A DNA stretch of 64,000 bases, taken from contig RCWM02000147.1 in assembly GCA_003667255.2 (NCBI GenBank), positions 124,001-188,000 of the forward strand, read 5' to 3'. Under the pieces are notes generated by a model that saw only the letters and a list, made by a program, of their open reading frames with translations, was not told where the DNA came from and made no database searches. Made by a program: the position numbers and the translations under genes. Origin of the DNA: Euschistus heros (taxonomy: Eukaryota; Arthropoda; Insecta; Hemiptera; Pentatomidae). Of this stretch, positions 31,908-45,429 are shown piece after piece. Positions within the stretch are counted from its first letter, which is position 1, and the number at the start of each line of letters is the position of its first letter.

Positions 31908-33147
31908 AAAGTCAAACGCTGTCTGACCTTGTTGTCGTCCATGTCTCAGAGCCATATGTGAGGACGGGCCTGATCAGGGTCTTGTATAGAGTGAACTTGG
32001 TTTTCCTGGACACTAGCCTACTGGTCAGCTGCTTCCTGAGGGCAAAGTAGCATCTATTAGCTGCCAGAATCCTCCTCTTAATTTCATCACATATGCGGTT
32101 TTCCACGTTGACCTGCGAGCCGAGGTAGGTAAATTCAGACACCTGCTCGAATTCGTAAGGTCCAAATGGTATATTGGCTGGTATCCATGTACTTTGTTTT
32201 TTCTTGACTAATTTCCAGACCAAAGCGGCGAATAGCTGTCTCAAGGGCAAGAAATGCCTCGGCCACAGCTTTGCGAGAGCGTCCCACAATATCTATGTCA
32301 CCCGCATATGCCAGTATTTGAACAAGTCTGTTGAACATGTTTCTGGTGGTCCACAATCCTGCATCCCTTATGGCTTTCTCGAGGACGAGGTTAAATAGCA
32401 AACATGCCAGTGCATCTCCTTGCCTCACTCCTTTAGCAGAAGGAAATCCTTCAGACTTTTCTCCATTTACTCGGACTACACACTCTATACCGGCCATAGT
32501 CAATCTAATGATACGCACTAGCTTACTGAGAATACCCAGTCCAACGAGGGCTTCATAGAGTGCTTTCCTATTGATGGAGTTATAGGCTGATTTCAAATCT
32601 AGGAAAAGATGGTGGGTGATCAGCATGTGTTCTCTTCCACGTTCAAGCAGCATTCGAAGTGTGAAAATGTGGTCTGTAGTTGATTTCCCACATCGAAATC
32701 CGCACTTTTATGGCCCTATAATTCCCTCAACTATGGGTAAAAGACGATTAAATAGCACATTGGAAAGAACCTTATACGCCAACGGAAGCAGCGCTATTCC
32801 ACGGTAGTTGGAACATATGAGTGGGTCTCCCTTCTTATATATGGGACATATCACTGTTTTGTTCCAGTAGAATGGAACTTCTCTTCAGTCCACATTGCAA
32901 TAATCATTTCATGGATTGCTTTTACAACCTTGCCACCACAGTTCTTGATAAGTTCAGCAGGTATACCATCATATCCAGGAGCTTAATTTTTTTTTAGTTT
33001 TTCTATAGCGGACATGGCCTCTTCCTCATCGGGCGGTTCAATCTCTAAACCGTCCCCGATCGGTATCTCCTCATCTTCAGCTGCCATCTCTTGAGTTCCG
33101 TAAAGTTCCCGAAAGTGCCTTTTCCATTTCTGTAGATAGAGTCTGCT
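31908..33147 (-). pseudogene. RTE-like LINE RT fragment nested in a Jockey copy
   Basis: Minus-strand RT: a pre-RT stretch (QKWKRHFRELYG, GYDGIPAELIKN), then FLDLKSAYNSINRKALYEAL, KGVRQGDALACLLFNLVLEK and the catalytic box, here AYAGDIDIVG in place of YADD (near 32300), then FTYLGSQVNVENR and LYKTLIRPVLTYGSETW. Several frameshifts and stops lie upstream of 32653. The flanks carry GTTTGTC on each side (31901-31907, 33148-33154), a possible target duplication. Both ends are truncated. Confidence 0.75.
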
Positions 33148-33350
33148 GTTTGTCCTAGATATCGGATCTGTTCAACAGGAATATGAGGAATATCATAAAA
33201 GTATACAGTAGGACAGGAAGTCGTATGTTTATGTTTATTGTATATGATCATTGTTTAATGATAACACACAAGTTTCATTGGCGTACACAGTGTAGAGGAT
33301 GGGTTCTACAATACTTCCTTGAGGTACACCGGCAGATTGGGTACAGAGGA
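33148..33350 (-). pseudogene. Jockey-like LINE, 5' side of interrupted copy
   Basis: Minus-strand sequence resumes the copy at 31293-31907: CPTVYFYDIP, VEQIRYLG, and further upstream a GVPQGS-equivalent stretch near 33310-33345. Together with 31293-31907 it shows the RTE-like piece inserted into this copy. Confidence 0.65.
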
Positions 33351-33479
33351 TAGAATAGGAAACATTATGAAAAACTTTGAAGGTTCTATCCCTGAGATAG
33401 GAGTGGATAATAAGAAAGTATGCAGATTTTCTGGCTTACGGATTCTCAATGCAGAACTGCGCGAGTTATTTCTGGTTAA

Positions 33480-33715
33480 TATAGTTCAGTTAATTGCAGC
33501 GCGACGGTTAAAATGGGCATGTAAACTCGTTGGGTTTAGTAATGATCGAATTCCAAAAAAAAAAAGTGACCATTTCTAAGCCGTCTGGTAAACGACCGAG
33601 GTGTAGAACAAGACGTAGATGGGAGGATTTCGTCAAGGCCGACTTGGGTTTTGGGGGGGAACAGGTTGGAGTTGTCGACATCGAACCTTCGGGTTCGCAA
33701 AGTCTTTATTGATTA
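33480..33715 (+). pseudogene. LINE C-terminal fragment
   Basis: Plus strand reads AARRLKWACKLVGFSNDRIPKK, then after a frameshift in an A run, KPSGKRPRCRTRRRWEDFVK. RRLxWAxxLxR-x3-RIPKK and GRPxxRWED are the usual ends of RTE-like LINE polyproteins. The clade is uncertain. Confidence 0.55.
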
Positions 33716-33789
33716 TTATTATTATCTCTTAGAACGCGTGTGTTAACGTACATTTAAAGGACGCGTGCCTTGGGGTGTTAATTTTTGTA

Positions 33790-33895
33790 ATATTTTTAGA
33801 ACTGAAGATAAATTCTAAACATTCGAAACTAGTCTTTTAATAAACTGAATAGAATCGAAGAGTGGAATAATTGATCGACCTCAACTGTGAAATTT
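33790..33895 (+). ncRNA. Hammerhead-ribozyme-like repeat, copy 1
   Basis: Bases 33796-33840 fit a type I hammerhead: stem I strand TTAGAA (33796-33801), core CTGAAGA (33802-33808), a 16-nt stem II segment that pairs only weakly, core GAAAC (33825-33829), TA loop, GTC cleavage triplet (33832-33834), and the stem I partner TTTTAA (33835-33840), giving six pairs including one G-U. The flank to about 33890 is homologous to 56813-56870. A one-pair stem III is known for metazoan retrozyme and Penelope-like hammerheads. Stem II decay makes activity doubtful. Confidence 0.5.
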
Positions 33896-36660
<2,765 letters not shown>

Positions 36661-37023
36661 ATTCTTTAATATCTCCGTTTCTACTGGTCCTATTGCTTCT
36701 ACCGTCCTAAGAGTATTGCTTCTGGTGTCATTTTAAAGTATATCGAATGCTGTATTGAACTAGTAGTAGGATGACTTTTAAATGTGTACAAACATATTAT
36801 GTATCTCTTGCTAAATAGAGCATTGTGGTTTGTAATGATTTGTAAACACATAATATCAACATATGTTTTGTAAATTTTTTTTTTTTTAATAAATTGAACT
36901 TCACATACGAAAAATGTTTAGCTGGAAGAATATATATTTAAAAAATTTCAAGTGTTTTTATTTTTCAATTAGTTATAAGTTCTTTTACTTCTGAAGAGGT
37001 TGTTTTTAAACAATGCGTTGTTT

Positions 37024-37051
37024 AACACTTAACAATTCTTTGTTAAGTGTT
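37024..37051. repeat. Perfect 12-bp hairpin
   Basis: AACACTTAACAA, loop TTCT, then the exact reverse complement. It lies about 110 bp before the BEL/Pao insertion. Confidence 0.8.
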
Positions 37052-37164
37052 GGCCTTATATGTGATATCAAAGGGTCTGAATTAATAATATTTATGGTTA
37101 GCCTCCTGAGCATCTTCCGAAAGCATACCAATTGCTACAAAAGCATGTTTGACTATTTCCCGGC

Positions 37165-37669
37165 TGTTCGCGCCAATCGGCGCTTTTGTGAGGGGGGAAA
37201 AAGAGAAAAGATCTAGTGTATCGTTTATATAGACGCACTCTATAGACCTCTAGGTAACTAGCCCTTATCTGCGCTAATCCCTACATGAATATTCTCTCTT
37301 TCTTCTATCATCTGTGCTCCAGTACGCACCTCCTACAAAATTGCCCAAGACCTCATGGTCTTCCATTGGTTGTTTAACCTAGTTCTCCCCCGAATAAGTG
37401 GTGATCTAAGAGGAGGCGAGCTTAGACGAATATTGCAGCTTAGGAGAAGCATCTGCCAGGCCGTAAAGATTCTAGGGGCCCCTGGACAGACCGTCGGCGG
37501 CAGTAATAATAAGGTAAGAGATTTCTTCTGTATTATTTGTTTATGCTACCTTCTCAATAATATCTCTCCAAGAGTGCAAAACCTCGATTTCATATTTTCC
37601 CATACAGTCCATTTTCTAGAGGCCGAGGCGAATTTGTCGCATCGGACATTAACGTTCTTTTACTGTACA
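37165..37669 (+). repeat. BEL/Pao 5' LTR
   Basis: 505 bp, starting TGTTCGCGCCAATCGGCGC (with an inner GCGCCAATCGGCGC palindrome) and ending TACTGTACA. A TTTATATAGACGC segment near 37227 is a possible TATA region. Reading frames inside the LTR also occur in the 3' copy and are not genes. Confidence 0.9.
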
Positions 37670-38125
37670 TTTTTGGTCCGATCCGGGCCGTATATATCAT
37701 TGTTCAACTTTGAAACGAGTGATTTTGCAGTTTTGGGGCGAGTAATCACCCACTCATTTCTGTGCTTTAATTATATTAAAAATTTTACGTTAAAACTTGT
37801 ATAAATTGCAAGGTTTGGCCTATTTTTTGTCCAAGTTTTATAACTTCCAATAATTACACATATAAAAGCGAAGTAATAAGTCGGCCATTTTCTAAGGTGC
37901 TTATCGTCAGCTGTAATCTGACGTCACCGACTCCCACTCCTCTAGTAACGTACTCGTAATTGCGTCTCGTAACAGTTCCCGCCATATTGTCTTATTATAA
38001 CGTCAGTTACAATTACGTAATAATTAGTGAAATCAATTTTGCAACTTTTTCTCCTTTCCTTTTCTCTGCCTCATATATTATAATTTCCTTTTATTGCTGT
38101 ATTTATTTATTCTCTATTTTTCACA
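37670..38125 (+). other. BEL/Pao leader with putative primer binding site
   Basis: Noncoding. TGGTCCGATCCGGGCC begins at 37674, five bases past the LTR; TGG start and position suit a tRNA primer site, but I could not name the tRNA. Confidence 0.5.
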
Positions 38126-39480
38126 ATGCCTACAGAAGACAAAAATATCATTATTCAAGCACAACTATTGGCAAAGAGGGAAACGATATTTGCTGATATA
38201 ACTAGTAGATACGATGAAATTAAGGGTTCCACTGTTTCGGATATTTTTACTGTCCAAGTGCATTACGAGGATTTACCCTCCCTTCAAGTCAAATTTGAGG
38301 GGGTGAATGAAACATTAAGTGACCTTAATGCTCTCTTATCCAAACAAAATCATGTGGATACTCAAGCCCCTGCAATTGCTTTCAATAGTGTGTTAACTAA
38401 AATTAAATCCAAATATTTACAATTGAAAAAGGAAGAACCTATTGCAACTTCTACAACGGTGGCCAGCCCTGTTCATTTGGCTCAAAGTGCTTTCTCCTTA
38501 CCACCTATCAATTTACCAACCTTTTCAGGCGACATACAGCAGTGGCCTGAATTTTTCTCGTTGTTCACCGCCCTTGTTCACGACAACCCGACTCTAACCC
38601 CCATACAACGCTTTCATTATTTAGGATCCAGTTTAAAGGAGAGTACTCCTTCCGCAATTTCTAATTTTCAACTCACAGCCGAAAATTACGACCTTGCTTT
38701 TTCAGCTCTGGTACACAGGTTCCAAAACCCCAGGAGGATAGCCCAAGCATATCTGAACCAAATCTTACACTTTAAGCCCGTCAGTTCAAATTCATTAAAT
38801 AACTTAAAAAACTTTTCTCGAGGTACATCAAAATTCTGTGCAGGCTATCAAGGCGCTACCAATCGACGATTTAGCAAATTTTATTTTGTTAACCCTCGCA
38901 TTAAATAAACTAGACCCCGTACATCTAAGGCTTTCGAGGATCAAAATTCTGCTAAATCAGTTCCGCTTTTCGATGACTTACTAAATTTTATTATCAGGCA
39001 AATTAAAACCCTGGAGATTATTTCTCCCCCCATCAATCTACATAAAAACACTAAAGTTAATTCGCTAATTGCTAGCACTAGTCCTGATACCTCACCATCA
39101 GATAGAACTCGGGCCGCACCTTCTAATTCTCTTAACCTCAAATGCATTCTCTGTCGTAAGCCGCATTCCTTATCTTCCTGTTTCGAATTTTCTCATCTCA
39201 CTCGAGATCAAAAAATTGATTTCCTCAAAAGGCATAAACGGTGCTTTAATTGTTTGGGTCCGCACCTTAAGGGTAATTGCAATTCCAAATTTACGTGTCA
39301 TAAGTATAATTCGCCAGAGCATCACACACTTTTGCATCCCGTCAAAGCAGTAAATTCAAATCTCCATTTGAATTCCGCGCCAAGTCGCGCTTCAGCTCAT
39401 GCTGATCACATTACAAGTGAACCAGCATCCGCTTCCACTGGTCAAGCACCAGTTGACGCCTCCTTATCTCTGAGTTGTAG
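38126..39480 (+). pseudogene. BEL/Pao gag
   Basis: ATG at 38126 follows CACA and opens a 260-residue frame with the gag domain typical of BEL/Pao (DUF1759): PPINLPTFSGDIQQWPEFFS, LTPIQRFHYLGSSLKE and ALVHRFQNPRRIAQ. Frameshifts near 38815 and 38935 move the rest to other frames. The zinc-binding region at about 39144-39350 reads CILCRKPHSLSSC, RCFNCLGPHLKGNC and CHKYNSPEHHTLLH, the usual BEL/Pao triple knuckle, with a tyrosine replacing the second cysteine of the last. It forms the particle and binds RNA in active relatives. Confidence 0.85.
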
Positions 39481-40277
39481 TACTACCGGAAGTTACGTGA
39501 CTTCACTCCTAGGAACCTTCCGTGCACGAATCATTAATTCTCACTTAGGTTACGTTCCGGTCCGTGGGGTCATCGATCCGGGGTCGCAGCTGTCATTTTA
39601 TTTCCAAGCGCCTCTTTGACCAATTAGGTCAAAAAATCCAGGATATGCCCATTACCGTTTCAGGTATAGGTGGGCGTGTTTCGAATTCTCTTGGCACAGT
39701 TTCGTGCCACATCTTCTCCACATTTTCTCAGAGGCACATTCTTATAAACCCGTCCGTGGTTCCTCACATCGCTAACCATTTGCCTCCCAAGAACCTTACT
39801 CCAGAAATTGCTCGCGCCTTAGAACATTTGCGTTTGGCCGATCCTGACTTTCATCAATCAGACAAGATTGACCTTCTCTTAGGTGCAGACGTATACCCGC
39901 AATTATTATTGCCTCATCCGTTTATTCCTAGCTCTATCGGTCCAATTGCTATCAGTACTATTTTTGGTTGGGCAATCATAGGCCCTATCCAGATCCTATC
40001 GCAAAATCAATCAGTCACTTCGTTAATTTCTGTTTGTCAAACTTCCCGAGATATCCATAAGTCTTCCGAAGTCGAGAATATTGAAAAACTCCCATTCGAA
40101 CAACCCGTGAGTACAGACCACAAAGACTCAAATGTTTCTGATATTCCAGAAAACATTGACCCTTCTGTTAACACCAATACATGTAATCACAGATTAAATA
40201 ATTTTAACGTTCCCCAGGAAATACAAATCAATAACCAGGGTGATTTTTTTAAACTTAAATCAAGTTTCAAAATTTAA
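39481..40277 (+). pseudogene. BEL/Pao protease region
   Basis: Aspartic protease domain. The active-site segment reads RGVIDPGSQLSFIS, split by a frameshift near 39600; BEL/Pao proteases often have D-(S/P)-G in place of DTG. Downstream IDLLLGADVYPQLL and TIFGWAIIGP are the family's distal motifs. A serine/asparagine-rich tail ends at TAA 40275-40277. Confidence 0.8.
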
Positions 40278-40721
40278 TCACATCAAAAAACAGGTGGTGC
40301 TGATACGAATGTCAGTGATTCATCTGATGAAAAGTTTTTTGTTTCTCTTACAGAAGAGGATAATTACATCTCATCCTCAAACAGTCACTATTCCTTAGCC
40401 AATCAAGATTGTCCAAAATTCCTTCCTGTTAAAAATAAAAACAATAAAAAACCAGTATACACACATAGTAACCAAGATAGAGTAACAAGTAAAACTCCGA
40501 TCTCGAATCCTATTGAACCTACTTTTTTAAAACCACCAGTTTTAGATATCAAAGGGTCTGTACGCTCTAAAATTTCAATATTCGACAAATTCTCCCCAGT
40601 AGGGTTTGCTGATGTTTCTTCTTTCGCTAATCATGCCCATATTGACACTAGGGGTCTTACCCGTACTCATTACGCGCAGACCAACAATTTCTGTTTAGGA
40701 ACTCAAGATCCTCCTCTTTGA
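40278..40721 (+). other. Unexplained open linker in the BEL/Pao element
   Basis: The protease frame stays open for 147 codons past its TAA, to TGA at 40719-40721. The translation is acidic then lysine/asparagine-rich (SDSSDEKFFVSLTEEDNY; VKNKNNKKPVYTHSNQD) and has no RT motif, although RT should lie here. It may be a low-complexity spacer or captured sequence. No function is assigned. Confidence 0.5.
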
Positions 40722-41523
40722 CCAATTGCCAGGAGCATTGGCCTCCTCCTTATCGTGACACCAACTTAAGCACCAAGCCATTACCGGATCTTAAGTCTAC
40801 TCCCATTGCGCTCATAGCAAATGAGCCTGACATTACCTTTAAACATTTTTCTGGGCCTCCTCTAAATATCCGTGCCGATGAGCCGGCAAACCCGCTCTAC
40901 AGCCGTACTCCTTTCCTCGATAGCCTGGGGGTCCTCAGGGTGGGCGGCATGCTTGACCAGGTCTAAATTATAATTCACAACGTTGTAAGTGGACCCCAAA
41001 GTCCAAGCCGCTGAAACAGGGAAACGTTGCTGTGAGCAAGGGACTGACCAGCTTCTCACTCTCCCGGCCTTTAGCTCTTATTTCCGAGCTCAAGCCTGAT
41101 GGTGTTTCACGAGCAGCCACCTTTGAGACTTCTACCAGCACTCTCACTAGATCTGTGAACAAGCTAATTCCGCTTCCGGAATGACTTCTCTTTGCCTTGT
41201 ATAATCGTTTTCAGTTATGCTAGTGCATGTTCTTTATTTTGTATAATTGTTGCCCAGTTAGGCTGTTTTATTTTCTTTACATTATATAATTGTTGCCCAG
41301 TTGGGCTGTTTCCTTTTCTTTACATTGTATAATTGTGTTCCCATTCATGTTACATATATTTTTTATTTATTTATTTTTTTTTTTTGTCTTTATCTTCCTC
41401 TTTACTCAAGTTGAGCTTTCGTTTCCTTATTTTATTGTATAAATTCTTTGCTGCCTGCCCACCATTTTCATTGTATAACTTTTGGAATAAAATTGGGCAA
41501 CATCCCAATTTTGGTGGGCGGTG
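40722..41523 (+). pseudogene. BEL/Pao integrase scrap and 3' noncoding tail
   Basis: The frame 40718-40966 contains TPFLDSLGVLRVGGML, like the FLDxxGxLRVGGRL stretch that begins the BEL/Pao integrase zinc domain; coding then ends. The tail has three ~47-bp tandem units around TATAATTGTTGCCCAGTT (41238, 41286, 41328) and a purine-rich TTTTGGTGGGCGGTG just before the 3' LTR, the likely polypurine tract. Confidence 0.65.
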
Positions 41524-42027
41524 TGTTCGCGCCAATCGGCGCTTTTGTGAGGGGGGGGGGAAAGAGAAAAGATCTAGTGTATCGTTTATATAGACGCACT
41601 CTATAGACCTCTAGGTAACTAGCCCTTATCTGCGCTAATCCCTACATGAATATTCTCTCTTTCTTCTATCATCTGTGCTCCAGTACGCACCTCCTACAAA
41701 ATTGCTCAAGACCTCATGGTCTTCCATTGGTTTTTTAACCTAGTTCCCCCCCGAATGAGTGGTGATCTAAGAGGAGGCGAGCTTAGACGAATATTGCAGC
41801 TTAGGAGAAGCATCTGCCAGGCCGTAAAGATTCTAGGGGCCCCTGGACAGACCGTCGGCGGCAGTAATAAGGTAAGAGATTTCTTCTGTATTATTTGTTT
41901 ATGCTACCTTCTCAATAATATCTCTCCAAGAGTGCAAAACCTCGATTTCATATTTTCCCATACAGTCCATTTTCTAGAGGCCGAGGCGAATTTGTCGCAT
42001 CGGACATTAAAGTTCTTTTACTGTACA
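41524..42027 (+). repeat. BEL/Pao 3' LTR
   Basis: 504 bp, matching the 5' LTR except for about five substitutions, a longer G run and a 3-bp indel. Followed directly by CCGGC, the target duplication. Confidence 0.9.
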
Positions 42028-42249
42028 CCGGCCATATATTAACAGTTTGAGAACTGGTACTGGTATGTAATACCACCCACATAAATCCACAAATATTTCA
42101 GTTGTTTCTCTTGTAAACTTTTGAATATCAGGCGTAGAGACCAAAACAATTTGCTTGTCTATGTTTAGATTTTCCTATTTGATTGATCAATGTATTCTGG
42201 ATAGTTCTGCATAAAATCCAAAACCTAAAGAAATTTTTTTAAAGGACGA

Positions 42250-42540
42250 AATTAAACATTTCATTAGAAAATTTTCGAAAGTCTTGGGTTCTTCTCAGTT
42301 TTTTTCTTAGTGACAAATGCTCGAATGATTTTGATCTAGTAGGAATACCTAGAGGGGATGAAGATGGAAGTTCTTGAAAACATACCTGTGGAAAACTTAG
42401 ATCCCTTCTAAGCCATCCGTGATTTTTCTCAAAAATGATTCTAAAGGCCTATTTGTAGCGTTCCATTCGCGTTGAAAATTATTGCACCATTCCTTAATTT
42501 CTTCCGCAAACCGTTTTTCGCACTATTTGTAATCGCAAAA
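42250..42540 (-). pseudogene. Coding-like fragment of unknown family
   Basis: Minus-strand frames show protein-like sequence: EKRFAEEIKEWCNNFQREWN and ESFLRKITDGLEGI, then, one frame over, ELPSSSPLGIPTRSKSFEHL and SLRKKLRRTQDF. The charge pattern and S-K-R-(R/K)-x-T-Q-like motif resemble a protein segment often found near arthropod transposons, but I cannot name the family. A stop and a frameshift separate the two halves. Confidence 0.35.
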
Positions 42541-42609
42541 CCAAGTCAGTCCATTTTTTTAAAGCCGTGTCGAAACCCTTAAAATGAATATTTTTGTATC
42601 TAATAAATT

Positions 42610-43142
42610 GATTCAAAGCTCCCAATTAATTACAAAAGATTCATTTACTTGCCTGTGATTAGACCTATATGGACGAACGGAGTTGAGCTTTGGGGCTCCA
42701 TTAAACCATCCAATTCATCCCGTATCCAATCCTTACAATCCAAAATCCTTTGAAAAATCCTCAACGCTCCTAACTTTGTCACCAATAAACTTATCTATAA
42801 AGATCTTAATGTTCCATATGTTGCTGATTGAGTCCAAACCAGATACCAATCCTTCCATAGTAATCTCCATAACCACTCCAATCCATTAGTCTCCCAACTT
42901 GCTTCCTCCTCCATCCCTGATAATCCTCCGAGGCTTCTGAAAAGAAGATGGCCTAGAGACCTTTTAGTGTAGATATTATTGAAGTACTACTAGTGAGTAG
43001 TTCTTCATAAGTTATTTACATGCCATTGTATTCACTGTCAACACATTTACTTGTTGTATATTATTTTGTACAGTTGTAAATATCAATAAATGAAAAAAAA
43101 AAAAAAAAACAATTTTTTTTATTTGCACCAAGTAGGCATCAA
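42610..43142 (+). pseudogene. Jockey-like LINE 3' end
   Basis: RT C-terminal sequence (LPINYKRFIYL-like, NGVELWGSIKPSNSSRIQS, NPLVSQLASSSIPDNPP, RLLKRRWPRDLLV) with two stops, then the 3' UTR, AATAAA and an A run at 43093-43109. It is nearly identical to 49180-49720, including about 30 bases beyond the A run. Confidence 0.8.
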
Positions 43143-43410
43143 ATGAAGTTATGGAGCTTACATAACCACTCAAATTCCCTAGTTTCTCAACTTGCTTTCC
43201 ACTCAATTCCCGATAATCCTCCGAGGCGTCTTAAAAGAAGATGGCCCTGATATCTTCTTGTGTTGATTTTTTTTTTTTTTTTTTTTTACCGAAGTGCTAC
43301 TGATGAGTAGTTTCTTCGCAAGTTTTGGCAGGTTATTGTAAACGTTTTTTAAAGACATTTACTTGATGTATACTTGTACAGTTGTAAATTTCAATAAAAT
43401 GATTTAAAAA
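43143..43410 (+). pseudogene. Second Jockey-like LINE 3' end
   Basis: A short copy starting in LHNHSNSLVSQLA-equivalent sequence, with PRRLKRRWP, a T run at 43268-43287, and an AATAAAATGATTTAAAA tail. It was inserted directly behind the previous copy. Confidence 0.65.
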
Positions 43411-44084
43411 AAATTGAAATAAATCTTCATTTGTTTTAATTTCAGTTGTGTCGAAATGCGAGACTTCAGACTCATTCCTAGTTCACTTTAAAAAATATAA
43501 TCAAATAATAAATAGAAGCAACGACTAATGGAATTAAAATGTCAATAAAGGCGCTGGGAATTAAAATATTAAAAATAAAAAATCTAATGAATAGGCAAGT
43601 TAATGCAAAATCTGACGACGCCATAAATAAGACAATATACCTACCTACTCCTGAATGCGTTCCAAATGGTATTTTTTTCAGCAAATATCAAAGATTTGCG
43701 AAATCAATTAAATAGTATTGTTTTCTGCTCCATGTAAAATAAAAAAAAAAATAATAATAAAAAAAAAATAATAAAAAAAAAAAAAAAAAAAAAAAAAGTA
43801 AAAGGGAAATTTTTAAAAAACATTTTATGCCAGTTTTTGATTTATTATAATACCCTTAATGTGTACAGGAAGTACCAATAATTTATAAAATGAAACAACA
43901 GTTGAGGATCAATTTAATAAGCCAAGAGTTTTTTTTGACATAGCAATTATAGCAAGGCTTTATGTAAAACCCAATGCAATAATATGGGTAAAAACCAATC
44001 TGCTCAATTGAAAAGGGTTTATTTGTTACTAACAATATAAAAAAAAATCCCAAATTAAAAGTTTTATTTTTTCCCTAATGTCAA
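43411..44084. other. AT-rich DNA with A-rich tracts
   Basis: Nothing coding supported; 43740-43797 is nearly all A. Confidence 0.45.
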
Positions 44085-44440
44085 ACATTACTATAGTTTC
44101 GCTCCACTGAGCGCCAGTTGGCTAATTTCTACACTTTTCCCCAAGATCATAGCTTCGCGGTAAATGGTCCGATTTTGGATTAGTTTTTTTTCATTTCGTA
44201 GATTATAATTCTAGCTATACTTAATATGCATGGACTTTCTTCGATAAAGCCTTCGTTTTCGTGTTATAGTTAGAATACCGAAAATATATGATATTTTAGA
44301 CGTTTTTTTTTTTTTTGCGATTTTGGGTATGAAGCCGACGTCTGCCGTCGGAGCAAATTTCAGATTCGGATTTAGTACCCAAAAAAAACATTACGATCCG
44401 TTGAGAATAAAAGTTCGGCAGTGTTTTCTTGAAAACGGAG
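44085..44440 (-). repeat. Inverted copy of the 35521-35830 repeat
   Basis: In reverse complement it follows 35521-35830: CACTGCCGAACTTTTATTCTC, GTCGGCTTCATACCCAAAAT and the AATCGGACCATTTA segment. Divergence is clear but alignment is continuous. Confidence 0.7.
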
Positions 44441-44599
44441 TTTTGGAGCCTTATTTTACTGGGCTAAAGGATAGAATATCCAAAATTCAATTTCCACTTT
44501 TCCTTTCTTTTTTATATCATGTACAAAAATAAGCACTCCCGCGCGAACTATATCCATCGACTTTTTTAGAAACTAAAAACAAATATTACAGAGATACGC

Positions 44600-44735
44600 A
44601 CTACTGTTCTACTAGCAACCATAATGAAACATGGATAGTTTACGAGCTAACTAGTCAAAAAGCCGCCAATTATTCTGCAAAGCCGGGTTTCTACATCCCT
44701 CATAGTAACCTAGTCCATGAAGGTAAAAAATAAGC
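44600..44735 (+). pseudogene. Possible LTR-element pol scrap
   Basis: Plus strand reads ETWIVYELTSQKAANYSAKP and GFYIPHSNLVHEGKK, resembling the YYLPHH-x-V region before RT in BEL/Pao polyproteins. Only about 40 residues are visible, so the call is weak. Confidence 0.3.
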
Positions 44736-44740
44736 TTTGA

Positions 44741-45145
44741 CGCAACAAATTAGGGAAAAGTTAAATTATTGCAGGGTATTAGTACATAAAGTATATACTT
44801 AAAAACACAAAGTACCAATCCCTACCCCTCTTCCACCCTCTCCCCCCCAACCCCTTCAGCAACATTACAAGGACAGTACTCTCGTTATATGCTTACAGGT
44901 ATAAAAAAAATAATGACGTCATTGGGGTGCTCTGTTTTTTTTTTTTTTTTTTTTTTTTTTACTCCAAACAATATTCTAAACAAATTATGTTATGTATACT
45001 TTTTATGTAGATATCTTAGTTTCATAGTAATACTTAATCATATTAAAACTGTCACTACAAAAAAACAAAAAATAACTTCAACAAATTATAGCTTTTTATC
45101 ATTACGTCTGAGGAAGAAATGTTTATAACATAACATAATAGTTAG
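44741..45145. other. AT-rich DNA with a long T run
   Basis: T run at 44935-44960. No gene seen. Confidence 0.45.
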
Positions 45146-45429
45146 AGTCAGCCCAGCTGTGTAGTGATTAACGTTGTCTCCCGTGCAATTATTTTAAACA
45201 GTGGTAAAAGTGAATCTAGTGTTTCGGATTTTCTCCTAATGTGTAGTGTGAACATCATCTATAACAAATATAAAATCTGAGAAACATTGGACCAGCAAAA
45301 AAGATTTTAACTTAAAGATTTAAGACAAAGATTAAACTTAAACTAGTCTTTAGTTTAAGTTATTTAGAAAACTAGAAACTTCTTATTCTGAATTTAGCGA
45401 AACTGAGTACCATTCTCGAAGAACTCTTC

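Larger units (their letters stand above)
37165..42027 (+). mobile_element. BEL/Pao LTR retrotransposon, internally deleted
   Basis: A 4,863-bp element with two LTRs and a 5-bp target duplication CCGGC (37160-37164, 42028-42032). Order: LTR, leader, gag, protease, unexplained linker, a scrap of integrase, noncoding tail, LTR. RT and most of RNase H and integrase are missing, so it cannot move by itself. LTRs differ by about five substitutions plus two length changes in some 505 bp, indicating a recent insertion, presumably helped by a complete relative elsewhere. Confidence 0.9.

Noticed and set aside
37355..37804. 149-codon frame near the BEL/Pao start
   Set aside because: It lies mostly in the LTR, and a shorter counterpart occurs in the other LTR. 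It is an LTR shadow.
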